Shown: positions 25,727 through 34,703 of the stretch, piece after piece
Layout: every line of letters begins with the position of its first letter
Position numbering within the stretch: position 1 is the stretch's first letter
Program-made: the position numbers and the translations under genes
Assembly: GCF_003711105.1 (NCBI RefSeq)
Contig: NZ_CP023865.1
Coordinates: 5,047,001-5,111,000 of the forward strand
Reading direction: 5' to 3'
DNA: 64,000 nt
Source: Actinoplanes teichomyceticus ATCC 31121
GTDB taxonomy: Bacteria; Actinomycetota; Actinomycetes; Mycobacteriales; Micromonosporaceae
Notes under the pieces: generated by a model
Told to the model about the DNA's origin: nothing
Databases searched by the model: none
The model's input: only the letters and a program-made list of their open reading frames with translations

Positions 25727-26356
25727 ATGACCGATTCACTTGTGGACCTCCCCACCGCCACCGACGTGCGCGACGTGGTCTCCCGGGCGGCGCAGGCGTT
25801 GCGGACGGCCGGCGACCGGGACTGGCACCTCCGAGCCGGCGACCTGAGCTGGTCCTGCTGGGAGACCGTGGAACACGTCGCCGACGACCTGTTCTCCTAT
25901 GCCGGCCAGCTCGCCGCCGAGCAGCCACCCAGCGACCGGTACGTGCCGTGGGGCTACCGGCGCTCCCGCCCCGACGCGCCGGCGCTGACCGTCCACGTGG
26001 ACCACGCCGAAGGCAACGCGGCGCTGGTGCAGGTGCTGGAGGCCGCCGGCGGCCTGCTCGCGGCGGTCGTCCAGGTCAGTCCGCCGCAGCGGCGCGGGTT
26101 TCACCCGTACGGGATCGCCGACGCCTCCGGATTCGCCGCGATGGGCATCACCGAGGTCCTGGTCCACCTGTACGACGTGGCCGCCACACTGGACCTGCGC
26201 TGGTCCCCCGATCCGGGCGTGTGCGCGCGCGCCCTGCGCCGGATCTTCGCGGACACACCGGCCGGCGACGACCCGTGGGCCACCCTGCTCTGGGCCACCG
26301 GCCGCGTCGGGCTGCCCGGCCGTCCACGGCGGACCGAGTGGCGCTGGCACGCCTGA
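25727..26356 (+). CDS. DinB/mycothiol-dependent maleylpyruvate isomerase-like protein
   Basis: 209-residue soluble four-helix-bundle protein. Features are LSWSCWETVEHVADDLFSYA, with a metal-ligand His in the first helix pair, and GITEVLVHLYDVAATL, with a second His. These are the usual metal-site positions of the DinB/MDMPI fold that serves mycothiol-dependent enzymes. Reaction unknown. Divergent from the Phd-like gene; no operon partner. Confidence 0.82.
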   Translation: MTDSLVDLPTATDVRDVVSRAAQALRTAGDRDWHLRAGDLSWSCWETVEHVADDLFSYAGQLAAEQPPSDRYVPWGYRRSRPDAPALTVHVDHAEGNAALVQVLEAAGGLLAAVVQVSPPQRRGFHPYGIADASGFAAMGITEVLVHLYDVAATLDLRWSPDPGVCARALRRIFADTPAGDDPWATLLWATGRVGLPGRPRRTEWRWHA

Positions 26357-26454
26357 CCTGCGCCACCGCCGGTCGGCCTTCCCGCGCGACCGATCCCACG
26401 CGCCACGAGCATCCAGAGAGGCACATCGTCATGGGCGGGGCGCACCCGGCGTGG

Positions 26455-27312
26455 TCAGCGCCCGGCCACGACCGGCGTCCCCCGGCCGGCCCGCCGGGGC
26501 CGGGCCACCAGCAGGACCGCCGCGCCGAGGCAGAACAGGACCGCGATCCAGAAGACCGCGACCGTGTAGCCGGGCACCACCAGCGGGGTGAGCACGCCGG
26601 CCGTGGCCCCGACCTGCACCAGCGCCGTGTACGCGCCGGCGCCGCCACCCAGCCCCGCGCGCAGCGTCTCGCCGAGCAGCACCATGCCGATGCTCGGGAA
26701 GCCGGCGGCGAAGACCGCGTACAGCGCCTGGGACAGCACCAGCCCCGGATAGCCGCCGCCGGCGATCAGGGTGAGGAAGGACAGCACGCCGATCCCGCAC
26801 ACGCCGAGCAGGGTCCACCGGCTGCCGATCCGGTCGCCGACCGCGCTCACCGGGGCGAGCACGGCGACCTCGACCGCGACCGTGACCGCGAACAGCGCGG
26901 AGATCATCGGCCGGGGCGTGCCCGCGCCCAGCGCGTAGAGCGGCAGGTACACCAGCCGCAGGCTGTCCGCGGCCCGCATGAGCAGCACGGCCGCGGCCGC
27001 GGCGAGCACGGCGGGTCTCGCCGCGGCGGCCGGGTCCGTCCCGGGCGGCGGGCCGGGCTCGCCGGCCGGCGCGGGCCGGGGCAGGTGCGCGACCAGCGCC
27101 GCGACGACGGCCACGCCGACCGCGACCCGGATCGGGCCGACCGCCGGGCCGACGCTCGCCTCCCCCTGCGCGGCCAGCGAGAACAGCCCGAGGCCGGCCA
27201 GGTAGCCGAGGACGAAGACGGTCCGCAGCGCGGCGACGGTGCGCGCCGCGGAGCCGCCGGCCGCGGCGCCGGCCACCGCGAGGTACGACGGATAGACCAC
27301 GCTCATGGCCAT
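26455..27312 (-). pseudogene. MFS transporter, N-terminal part missing
   Basis: The C-terminal 285 residues of a major facilitator (sugar-efflux/SET-like order) are intact: about eight helices with VAALRTVFVLGYLAGLGLF, SALFAVTVAVEVAVLAPVS and VGDRIGSRW (the cytoplasmic loop motif). The first four or so helices (about 120 residues) are absent. Upstream in frame is only low-complexity shadow of a CGNR gene on the other strand. The coding signal ends near 27300-27400. Probably non-functional. See the neighbouring truncated gene for a joint deletion. Confidence 0.65.
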
Positions 27313-27766
27313 CACCAGGACCGCGGCGGGGTGGATCCGCCAGCCGGGACCGTCCGCCGCCAGCACGAGCCCCCTCTTCGCGTACGCGGTGCGCCCGGGC
27401 CCGCCCAGCCGCGCCGACGCCCACCGGCTGCTGCCGCTGGACGAGGCGCTGCGCCGGGTCAACACCGCGGCCGCCGTCGCTCCGGTGACGCCCGTGCTGG
27501 CGTGGGCGGCGCCGGACGCGGACCCGGTCGTGACCGACGTGGCCGCCCCCACCGCGCCGGGAACGGCCCTGAACGCCGCCCTGGCCCGCGCCGCCATCGG
27601 CTTCCTGGCCGGCCCGCACCGGTCGAACCTGCGCGCCTGCACGGCGCCGCGGTGCGTGCGGTACTTCGTCAAGGAACACGGCCGGCAGGAGTTCTGCAAG
27701 GCGTCGTGCAGCAACCGGGCCCGAGCCGCGCGGCACTACCAGCGCCACCACCCCACCGGCACGTGA
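27305..27766 (+). pseudogene. CGNR zinc-finger regulator, N-terminal part missing
   Basis: The C-terminal domain is clear: LRACTAPRCVRYFVKEHGRQ followed by EFCKASCSNRARAARHYQRH, a Cys4 finger of the CGNR type (SCSNR replaces CGNR) that binds DNA. The preceding 70 residues keep part of the helical ABATE-like region (DEALRRVNTAAA). The usual first 60-80 residues are missing, and the 5' end runs directly into the truncated MFS gene on the opposite strand. The stop codon lies inside the first unit of a 25-bp repeat array. Confidence 0.6.
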
Positions 27767-27925
27767 CCGCGCCCGCGCCACCCGCACGTGACCGCGCCCG
27801 CGCCACCGGCACGTGACCGCGCCACGCCACCGGCACGTGACCGCGCCCGCGCACCGGCACGTGACCGCGCCCGCGCCCGCGCCACCGGCACGTGACCGCG
27901 CCACCGGCGGCGCCACGCCACCGGC
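27757..27925. repeat. 25-bp tandem repeat containing CACGTG, six copies
   Basis: CACGTG recurs at 27760, 27785, 27810, 27834, 27859 and 27889 (spacings 25, 25, 24, 25, 30). The unit is GGCACGTGACCGCGCCCGCG plus CCACC. The first unit provides the stop codon of the truncated CGNR gene. Confidence 0.9.
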
Positions 27926-27935
27926 ACACCGCGGC

Positions 27936-28442
27936 TCAGCGCCGGTGCCGCAACAGCGCCGTCATCGCCTCGTCCGCGCTGTCGCCGAGCACGGCCAGGT
28001 CCACGTCGGTGTAGATGCGCCGCCGGGAGTCGACCACGCAGTGCGCGCCGAGCATCAGCCGGTCCGGCGTGATCAGCGGAACGCCCAGGTAACTGCGCAG
28101 CCCGGTGGTGGCCAGGAACGGGTTGACCGCGTGCACCGGGTCGTCGCGGAAGTCGGCCACGCGGTACGGCTCGCCGTCCAGCACGGTCCGGGTGCACACC
28201 GCCCACTCCGCGGGTGCGCCCTGCGCGACGGCCACCCAGTCGCCCAGGCCGTACGAGCCGACGATCTGCTGCACGTCCGCGCCGAGCACGGTGACCAGCG
28301 ACACCGGCGCCTCGAGGAGTTTCGCGCTGCGCTCGGCGACCCGGTCCAGGTCGGCGCGCAGCTCTTGCGCGGCCAGGTCGTACCGGGCCAGCTCACGCAG
28401 GCGGGCCGGGTCGGCGAGGCGGTCGTGGAGGGAGATGTGCAC
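27936..28442 (-). CDS. GAF-domain protein
   Basis: 168 residues, almost entirely one GAF domain: FDRVAERSAKLLEAPVSLVT-like first helix (LDRVAERSAKLLEAPVSLVT), the WAVCTRTVLDGEPYRVADFR segment and GLRSYLGVPLITPDRLMLGA. A Cys sits at the CTRTV position, where some GAF proteins bind bilin or sense redox, but this alone proves nothing. No output domain. It starts 17 bases after the chemoreceptor gene, so it may work with it as a soluble sensor. Confidence 0.88.
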   Translation of the reverse strand: MHISLHDRLADPARLRELARYDLAAQELRADLDRVAERSAKLLEAPVSLVTVLGADVQQIVGSYGLGDWVAVAQGAPAEWAVCTRTVLDGEPYRVADFRDDPVHAVNPFLATTGLRSYLGVPLITPDRLMLGAHCVVDSRRRIYTDVDLAVLGDSADEAMTALLRHRR

Positions 28443-28459
28443 GGGACCTCCTGGGGGCG

Positions 28460-30049
28460 TCAGTGGCGGAATCCGCCGACGAGGGTGGTGAGGTCGCCGG
28501 CCAGCCGGGTGAGGTCGGCCGCGGCCTGCTGGGTGGTCCGGGCGCCCTCGGCGGTCGCGGCGGCCACCTCGGCGACCGAGGTGACCGTACGCGCGACCGC
28601 ACCGCTGTTGGCGGCGGCCTCGGCGACCGAGCGGCTCATCTCCCCGGTGGTCGCGGTCTGCTCCTCGACCGCCGAGGCGATGGTCGTGGTGTAGTCGCCG
28701 ATCCGCTGGATGACGTCGGTGATCTCGCCGATCGCGGCGGTCGCCGAGGTGCTGGAGTCCTGGATCGCGGTGATCCGGGCGGTGATCTCCTCGGTCGCCC
28801 GGGCGGTCTGCTGGGCCAGCTCCTTGACCTCGCCGGCCACCACCGCGAAGCCCTTGCCCAGCTCGCCGGCCCGGGCGGCCTCGATCGTCGCGTTCAGCGC
28901 CAGCAGGTTGGTCTGCTCGGCGATGCTGGTGATCAGCCGGACCACGTCGCCGATCTCGGCGCTCGCCGAGCCGAGCTCGGCGACCTGGTCGTTGGTGCGC
29001 GCGGCGACGGTCATGCCCTCGCCGGCGACCCGGGCGGCCTCGGCGGCGTTGGAGGCGATCTCGGTGATCGAGGCGCTCATCTGCTCGGCGCCGGCCGCGA
29101 TCGACTGCACCCCGGTGTTGACCTGCTCGCTCGCCGAGCTGGCCGTGGTGGCCCGCTCGGCCACGTCCCCGGCGCCGCTCTCCAGCCGCGAGCTGATCGC
29201 GGTGAGCTGCTCGGACGCGCCGGCCAGGGTGACCGCGGAGCCGCCGATCGTGGCCAGCGTCTCCCGCAGCCGCAGCACCGCGGCGTCCAGGGCACGGCTC
29301 ATCCGGCCCGGCTCGTCGGCCGCGGCTATCCCGGTGCGCTGGGTGAGGTCGCCGGCGGCGAGCGCCTCACAGACCGTGGTGACCCGGCGCAGCGCGCCGA
29401 CGATGCCGCGGGCCACGACCACGCCCAGCCCCAGCGCGCCGACGAGGCCGACCACCAGGATCAGGATCGAGCGCAGGCGGCTGGCCCGATACCCGTCCTC
29501 GGCCTCGGCGGCGGAGTGGGCGGCGGCGGCGCGTTCCGCCTGGTTGAGCTCGGTCAGGCTGTCCCGGACCGTCTCCATCAGCGGGGTGACCCGCGCGCCG
29601 CGCACCTGCTGCCACTCGGCGAGCCGGTTGGCGCGCGACAGCGGGATCATCCGGGTGCGCGCGACGTCGACGTACTCGCCCCACGCGGCGGTCAGGCTCC
29701 GCACCGTGGCGGGCGCGCCGGCCGGCCCGGTGGTCTGGTACTCCCGCAGCGCGGCGTCGGCCTCGGCCAGGTCGGCGGTGAAGTTCTTCTCGTACGCCGC
29801 CTTGTTCGTGCCGTCCCGGTAGACGGCGTGACTGACCAGGTCCAGGCGGGACTGGGTGATCGCGTTCTGCACCCGGCCGAGGGCGGCGACGCTGGTCAGG
29901 TTGCTCGCGTAGATGTGCTGGGCGGACGCGCTGGCGCCGCTGAGCGCGGTCAGCCCGAGCACGCCGATCAGCAGCGCGACCACGGAGGCGACGCCGATCG
30001 CGAACATGATCTTGAAGTTGACGCCGAGATCGGCCCAGAACCGCTTCAT
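28460..30049 (-). CDS. Methyl-accepting chemotaxis protein
   Basis: 529-residue membrane chemoreceptor. The first membrane helix is at about 14-36 ([20 protein letters not shown]), followed by an extracytoplasmic four-helix-bundle sensor to about 190, a second helix ([19 protein letters not shown]), a HAMP region and a long coiled coil. The signalling tip is canonical: [19 protein letters not shown] then [19 protein letters not shown]. It implies a motile stage with flagella or zoospores, since it should control CheA. No che or flagellar genes are nearby. Confidence 0.95.
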   Translation of the reverse strand: MKRFWADLGVNFKIMFAIGVASVVALLIGVLGLTALSGASASAQHIYASNLTSVAALGRVQNAITQSRLDLVSHAVYRDGTNKAAYEKNFTADLAEADAALREYQTTGPAGAPATVRSLTAAWGEYVDVARTRMIPLSRANRLAEWQQVRGARVTPLMETVRDSLTELNQAERAAAAHSAAEAEDGYRASRLRSILILVVGLVGALGLGVVVARGIVGALRRVTTVCEALAAGDLTQRTGIAAADEPGRMSRALDAAVLRLRETLATIGGSAVTLAGASEQLTAISSRLESGAGDVAERATTASSASEQVNTGVQSIAAGAEQMSASITEIASNAAEAARVAGEGMTVAARTNDQVAELGSASAEIGDVVRLITSIAEQTNLLALNATIEAARAGELGKGFAVVAGEVKELAQQTARATEEITARITAIQDSSTSATAAIGEITDVIQRIGDYTTTIASAVEEQTATTGEMSRSVAEAAANSGAVARTVTSVAEVAAATAEGARTTQQAAADLTRLAGDLTTLVGGFRH

Positions 30050-30184
30050 CGTGACATCCCCCGCAGCCGGTGCCGCTCCTGTATCAGAAGAGTCGGCACC
30101 GGCCGCGCGGTGCTGAGCGCGGATCGGCGCGCCCGGCCGGACGTTCCCCGGCGAGCGCCGGACGGCGCCCGCCCGGCACGTGGA

Positions 30185-31777
30185 TCAGTGCGCCGGCAGG
30201 ACGATCTCCCCCGGGCGGGCCCCGCGCCGGATGAACACCGCGGAGACGACCGCGCCGATCAGGCAGAGCACGCCGGAGGCCAGGGCGGCGGTGTGCACAC
30301 CGGCGACGAACGCGGCGCCGGCGCCCTCGATCACCGCCGCGCGTACCGTCCCGGGCATGTCCGGGGTGACCGGCGCGATGCCCATCGCGACCGCGTCCTG
30401 CGCCGCCCGCAGGCCCTGGGCCAGCGGCGCGGGCACGCCCGCGTCGGTGAGCGAACCGACCAGCGTGCCGCCGACCCGGCTGCTGATCAGCGAGATCAGC
30501 ACCGAGGTGCCGAGCGCGCCGCCGACCTGCAGCATGGTGGCCTGCAGGCCACCGGCCACGCCGCCGTCCTTGACCGGGGCGTTGCCGACGATCGCCTCGG
30601 ACGACGCCGCCATCACCATGCCGACGCCCAGGCCCAGGCCGATGAAGGACGGCCACATCGCCCCGTACCCGGAGTCGGTGTCCAGCAGCATCAGGCCGAA
30701 CGAGGCGCCACCCTGCAGCACCATGCCCAGCGGCATCGAGAAGCGCGGCCCGAACCGGTCGGTGAGCGCGGCGCCGACCGGCGAGGCGACCACCGAGGCC
30801 AGGCTCAGCGGCAGGGTGAGCACGCCCGCCCAGACCGGGCTGTAACCGCGGACGTTCTGCAGGTAGAGCATGATGTAGAAGATCGAGCCGAGCAGCGTGA
30901 AGAAGTTGACCGCGGTGATCAGTGCGCCGATGGTGAGCGCCGGGCTGCGGAACAGTCGCATCGGCAGCAGCGGGTGCTCCAGCCGGGTCTCGAACCATCC
31001 GAAGAACACCAGGATCAGCAGCCCGGCGAGCAGCGTGCCCAGCGTGCGGCCGGAGCCCCAGCCCCAGGTCTCGCCCTTGACCACGCCGAAGACCAGGACC
31101 AGCAGGCCGGCCGCGAGCAGCGCCACGCCGGCCACGTCGAACCGGTGCCGGCCGGTGGAGTTGCGGCTCTCCGGCAGCACCAGCGCGCTGACGATCAGGG
31201 CCAGCACGCCGACCGGGGCGTTGAGGTAGAAGACCGACTCCCAGCTGACGTGCTGCACCAGCAGGCCGCCGACGATCGGGCCGAGCGCGGTGGAGACCGA
31301 GGAGACCATCGCCCAGATGCCGACCGCCATGCCGAACCTCCGCGGCGGGAAGACCGCGCGCAGGATGCCCAGCGTGTTGGGCATCAGGAGGGCGCCGAAG
31401 AAGCCCTGCGCGGCCCGGAAGGCGATCACGCCGTCGATCGAGCCGGCCAGTCCGATCGCGACCGACGAGACGGTGAAGCCGGCCACGCCGATCAGGTAGT
31501 ACCGGCGCCGGCCGAACCGGTCGCCGAGCTTGCCGCCGAGGATCAGGGCGGCGGCCAGGGCGAGCAGGTAGGCGTTGGTGACCCACTGCAACTGCGCGGT
31601 GCTGGCCCGCAGGTCGCGGCCGATCTCCGGGTTGGCGATCGACACCACGCTGCCGTCCAGACCGACCATGAACAGGCCGAACGCGACGGCGGCCAGGGAC
31701 AGCCAGGGGTTGCCGCGCCGGCCCGCGGGCGGCGCGTGCGCGGGGGTGGGCACGCCGGTTGCGGTGACTGCGGACAT
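30185..31777 (-). CDS. MFS drug-efflux transporter (DHA2/EmrB-QacA type)
   Basis: 530-residue inner-membrane antiporter with 14 predicted helices. Signature motifs: LDGSVVSIANPEIGRDL in helix 1, GGKLGDRFGRRRYYLIG (motif A) and an ALGPIVGGLLVQHVSWESVF motif C region. It probably exports lipophilic drugs or endogenous antibiotics using the proton gradient. Its start lies 117 bases after a MarR-type gene on the same strand, separated by a hairpin. MarR control of the pump is likely from context. Confidence 0.93.
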   Translation of the reverse strand: MSAVTATGVPTPAHAPPAGRRGNPWLSLAAVAFGLFMVGLDGSVVSIANPEIGRDLRASTAQLQWVTNAYLLALAAALILGGKLGDRFGRRRYYLIGVAGFTVSSVAIGLAGSIDGVIAFRAAQGFFGALLMPNTLGILRAVFPPRRFGMAVGIWAMVSSVSTALGPIVGGLLVQHVSWESVFYLNAPVGVLALIVSALVLPESRNSTGRHRFDVAGVALLAAGLLVLVFGVVKGETWGWGSGRTLGTLLAGLLILVFFGWFETRLEHPLLPMRLFRSPALTIGALITAVNFFTLLGSIFYIMLYLQNVRGYSPVWAGVLTLPLSLASVVASPVGAALTDRFGPRFSMPLGMVLQGGASFGLMLLDTDSGYGAMWPSFIGLGLGVGMVMAASSEAIVGNAPVKDGGVAGGLQATMLQVGGALGTSVLISLISSRVGGTLVGSLTDAGVPAPLAQGLRAAQDAVAMGIAPVTPDMPGTVRAAVIEGAGAAFVAGVHTAALASGVLCLIGAVVSAVFIRRGARPGEIVLPAH

Positions 31778-31870
31778 GAGGGGACTCCATCTCGGTGCGG
31801 AGGGTGCGGTCCGGCGGGGGCCGGGGTCCGTTCGATCTGCGGTACGGCCGGTCGGCCGCCGTCCGGTGTC

Positions 31871-31892
31871 ACGCGCCCCGTGCGGGGCGCGT
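31871..31892 (-). terminator. Hairpin between marR-like and MFS genes
   Basis: ACGCGCCCC and GGGGCGCGT around a four-base loop, two bases beyond the MarR stop codon. A perfect nine-pair stem that would attenuate or end the regulator transcript before the pump gene. Confidence 0.7.
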
Positions 31893-31894
31893 CG

Positions 31895-32341
31895 TCAGTG
31901 GCGCCCGCCGTCGCGGACGTGCCGGGCGATCCGGGCCAGGGCGGGCAGGGCCGCCCGTACGGCGTCACGCTCCTCGTGGGCGAGGTCGGCGAGGGCCGCG
32001 GACAGGTAACCGGTGAACAGCTCCTGCACCCGGTCGATGCGGTCGCGGGCCTCGCCGGTGACGCGCAGCCGCACCACCCGGCGGTCCCGCTCGTCCGGCT
32101 CCCGGGTCAGCAGGCCGTTCTTGACCATCGCGGTGACCAGGGCGCTGGCGTTGTTCGGCTGCATCTGCAGCTCGGTGGCGAGCTCCCGGACGGTGATCCC
32201 GGGCCGCTCGCGGATCTGCCAGAGCGCGACGATCTGCGCCTCCGGCGGCTTCGGGTGGGTGAAGTCGCCCTGCACCCGCCGGTCGAGGCTGCGGTGCAAC
32301 TGGTGCGCCAGGTGCATGAGGGCCACGGCTTCGTCGGTCAC
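31895..32341 (-). CDS. MarR-family transcriptional regulator
   Basis: 148-residue winged-helix dimer. Recognition region ITVRELATELQMQPNNASAL then VTAMVKNGLLTREPDERDRR, with the wing DERDRRVVRLRVT. It presumably represses itself and the MFS pump downstream and releases DNA on binding a phenolic or drug ligand. GTG start lies only seven bases from a TAATAC -10 box, so the mRNA is probably leaderless. A perfect inverted repeat sits in the promoter. Confidence 0.93.
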   Translation of the reverse strand: MTDEAVALMHLAHQLHRSLDRRVQGDFTHPKPPEAQIVALWQIRERPGITVRELATELQMQPNNASALVTAMVKNGLLTREPDERDRRVVRLRVTGEARDRIDRVQELFTGYLSAALADLAHEERDAVRAALPALARIARHVRDGGRH

Positions 32342-32348
32342 CCGACCA

Positions 32349-32378
32349 GTATTAGGTATGTGGGCATACCTTTTGCAA
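32349..32378 (-). promoter_or_regulatory. Promoter of the marR-like gene with embedded operator
   Basis: On the minus strand: TTGCAA (32373-32378), 18-base spacer, TAATAC (32349-32354). The spacer contains AGGTATG-CCCA-CATACCT (32354-32371), a perfect 7-4-7 inverted repeat placed between -35 and -10. This is where an autoregulating MarR dimer would block polymerase. Confidence 0.75.
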
Positions 32379-32394
32379 GTTCAAGGGTTTTTGG

Positions 32395-32865
32395 TCACTT
32401 CCCGGCGTACCGGGGTCGCCGGTCCGGCGCGCTGGCCGGCCGCCGGGCTGCGGACCGGTACGCCACCGTGGGCGTGATCGGCAGCCGGCGCAGCAGCGGG
32501 CCGAACGGATCCCGGAAGGTCCGCGCGGCCGTGGTGAACAGCAGCGCGGCGGCCACCATGCCGACCGCGGGCAGCGCGATCAGCAGCGCCGCGACCGAAC
32601 CGGCCAGGCCGGCCCACACCATCACGCGCAGGCCGACGTCGACGACCGGGATGCCGCTCGGGCGCTGCCGGGTCCAGATCGGCAGGAACGAGCTGGCCAG
32701 CGCCAGGGCGACGGCGCCGAGCATGGCGGCGCAGGTCAGGAACGCCTGTGGCCAGTGGTAGTGGCGGCCCAGGGCGTAACCACCGGAGAGCACGCACCCC
32801 AGCCAGACCTTGGCCAGGGCCCAGCGCCCGAACCGGACCAGCGGATCGTCGAAGTCGTCGGCCAT
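32395..32865 (-). CDS. Hypothetical membrane protein
   Basis: 156 residues. An acidic N-terminus (MADDFDDPLVRFGRWALAKV) is followed by about four hydrophobic segments between residues 15 and 115 and a basic C-terminal tail (RRPASAPDRRPRYAGK). No family recognised. It is located upstream of the MarR gene on the same strand, but the MarR promoter lies between them, so it is probably a separate unit. Confidence 0.7.
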   Translation of the reverse strand: MADDFDDPLVRFGRWALAKVWLGCVLSGGYALGRHYHWPQAFLTCAAMLGAVALALASSFLPIWTRQRPSGIPVVDVGLRVMVWAGLAGSVAALLIALPAVGMVAAALLFTTAARTFRDPFGPLLRRLPITPTVAYRSAARRPASAPDRRPRYAGK

Positions 32866-33023
32866 CGTCGGGCTCCAGCCGTGCGCGGGTCAGCGAGCCC
32901 AGTCTAGGAGCGATCCCGCCGCCTCGGGAGCAGCCGGGACACGACCCGGGCGGCGGAGCGTCACCGGCCGGGCGACGGTGGGCCCGGTCGACGAGGCGGT
33001 GATGCCGGCGGAACGGGGCGGGT

Positions 33024-33062
33024 CCCGGGCGCCGCCTCCCCCATACCGAGGCGGCGCCCGGG
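33024..33062 (-). terminator. Perfect 15-bp hairpin
   Basis: CCCGGGCGCCGCCTC and its exact complement around a nine-base loop. With the neighbouring hairpin it forms a double terminator behind the flavocytochrome gene. Confidence 0.75.
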
Positions 33063-33071
33063 CCCTCTGCC

Positions 33072-33104
33072 CGGCCGCCCGGGGGCATCGTTTCCGGGCG
33101 GCCG
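33072..33104 (-). terminator. Perfect 11-bp hairpin next to the flavocytochrome stop
   Basis: CGGCCGCCCGG and CCGGGCGGCCG around an 11-base loop, five bases beyond the stop codon of the gene ending at 33110. Confidence 0.75.
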
Positions 33105-33109
33105 CCGTC

Positions 33110-34453
33110 TCACCCGGCCAGCCGGAACCGTTCCGCGTGCACCTGGCGGGACGGCACCCGCAGGCGGCGCAGGCTGGCCAGCACGGCGGTGGTCATCGCG
33201 TCCGGGCCGCAGACGTACACGTCCCGGGCGGTGATGTCGGGGACCAGCGACAGCAGCCGGTCCGGCGTGAACGGCCGGTACCCGCTCGCGCTGCGGCCGG
33301 CCAGCAGGTGCAGCCGGGCCCGCCGGGCGTCCGCGAGCGCGCGCAGCTCGCCGAGCAGCACCGCGTCCCGCGCGCTGCGCACCCGGTAGAGGACCACCAC
33401 GTGACCGGTCAGATCCGGGTCCTCCAGCAGCGCCCGGATCGGGGTGACCCCGATCCCGCCGGCGATCAGCACCGTCGCGGCGCGCTGCCGGTGCGCCACG
33501 GTGAACGCCCCGTACGGGCCCTCCGCGTACACCCGCGCGCCGACCGGCAGGTCCCGCAGCCGGACGCTGGTGGCGCCGACCCCCTTCGCGGTGATCCGCA
33601 GCGACCGGCCGTTCGGCGCCGCCGACAGCGAGAACGGGTTCACCTGCCACCACCGCTGGTGGCCGGGGAACCGCCAGAGGAAGAACTGCCCGGCGCGGGC
33701 CGGCAGCCGCTCCAGCGCCCGGCCGGTGATGTGCACCGACACGGTGTCGTCCGACTCGGCGACGACCGCGGCGACCCGCAGCCGGTGCCGGGCGTTGCGG
33801 AGCATCGGGACCACCAGGCGGCCGGCGAGCAGGGCGCCGATCGCGAACGCCCACAGCCCCCACCAGTACCCACGGGCGACCGGGTGGGCCCGGAACGCGG
33901 CGCCCTCGTACACCTGGTGCAGCACGCCGAGCAGGACCACCAGGTACACCAGCAGGTGCACGGCGTGCCAGGCCTCGTAGGACAGCCGGCGCCGCGCGGC
34001 CCGGACGGACAGCGCCACGACCACCACGATCAGGCCGGACGCGATCACGCCGAGCAGGACCGGCGGCCGCCCGGCCAGGGCGGCGGCCGCGGCCGGGAGC
34101 GAGACCCCGTCGTACCGCGCGAAGCCGAGCAGCACGACCGCCGGGTGGGCCAGGGCCAGCCAGCACACCGCGTGTCCGGTCCAGCGGTGCCAGCCGGTGA
34201 GGCGGTCCATGCCGTACGCCCGGTCGACCACCGGCAGGCGGGCCACCAGCAGCAGTTGCAGGGCCATCGCCAGGGCGAGGTGCAGGCCGAGCAGCCGGCC
34301 GATCGTGCCGGTCAGGTTCCGGGCCGGACCGGCGGCCGTCCACAGCACCTGCACGGCGAGCACGTTGCACAGCACGAACGCCACGATCGCGGTACGCGTG
34401 ACGCGCAGGGGACGGTTGAAGGTGAGGACTCGCGCCCGGGTCACGGCGATCAT
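33110..34453 (-). CDS. Ferric-reductase-like transmembrane flavocytochrome
   Basis: 447 residues. Residues 1-225 hold six or seven helices with the haem-ligand His pattern of ferric reductase domains (LGLHLALAMAL, GWHRWTGHAVCWLALAHPAV, AWHAVHLLVYLVVLLGVLHQ). Residues 225-447 form a ferredoxin-reductase module: FAD site VNPFSLSAAPN, NAD site IAGGIGVTPIRALL, and terminal VYVCGPDAMT and HAERF. It moves electrons from NAD(P)H through FAD and haem across the membrane, to ferric iron or another acceptor. No siderophore genes are near. Confidence 0.9.
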   Translation of the reverse strand: MIAVTRARVLTFNRPLRVTRTAIVAFVLCNVLAVQVLWTAAGPARNLTGTIGRLLGLHLALAMALQLLLVARLPVVDRAYGMDRLTGWHRWTGHAVCWLALAHPAVVLLGFARYDGVSLPAAAAALAGRPPVLLGVIASGLIVVVVALSVRAARRRLSYEAWHAVHLLVYLVVLLGVLHQVYEGAAFRAHPVARGYWWGLWAFAIGALLAGRLVVPMLRNARHRLRVAAVVAESDDTVSVHITGRALERLPARAGQFFLWRFPGHQRWWQVNPFSLSAAPNGRSLRITAKGVGATSVRLRDLPVGARVYAEGPYGAFTVAHRQRAATVLIAGGIGVTPIRALLEDPDLTGHVVVLYRVRSARDAVLLGELRALADARRARLHLLAGRSASGYRPFTPDRLLSLVPDITARDVYVCGPDAMTTAVLASLRRLRVPSRQVHAERFRLAG

Positions 34454-34671
34454 CCCGGTCTCCCCTCCGGCGGGAGCTGCTGTTGCCCGGGTGTACCACC
34501 GTGGACGCCGGGTGGTTCACCGGTCCGCGGGCGCGGGGCCGTATCCCGTCGCCGAAGGATCAAACCTCAGGAGTGCACCAGTTCATGGGCGCGTGCCATC
34601 GCGCCGGTGTGTGCCCCTCCCCGTCAAGAGATGACAGGCGCGGCTGGTGCCGGCCCTCTCGTTGCCGGATT

Positions 34672-34689
34672 GTCAACGGCAGGTCAACG
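34672..34689 (+). promoter_or_regulatory. Direct repeat GTCAACG upstream of lanKC
   Basis: GTCAACG occurs at 34672-34678 and 34683-34689, offset by 11 bases (one helical turn), just ahead of the ribosome-binding site. RamR-type regulators bind direct repeats in ram promoters, so it is a candidate site, but it sits very near the start and the match to known boxes is unproven. Confidence 0.3.
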
Positions 34690-34703
34690 AGCGAGGGGGA
34701 TCG

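Noticed and set aside
28463..32761. A plus-strand open frame of more than 1400 codons opposite the chemoreceptor and MFS genes
   Set aside because: Made of Gly/Arg/Asp/His/Gln-rich antisense sequence of well-supported genes on the other strand.
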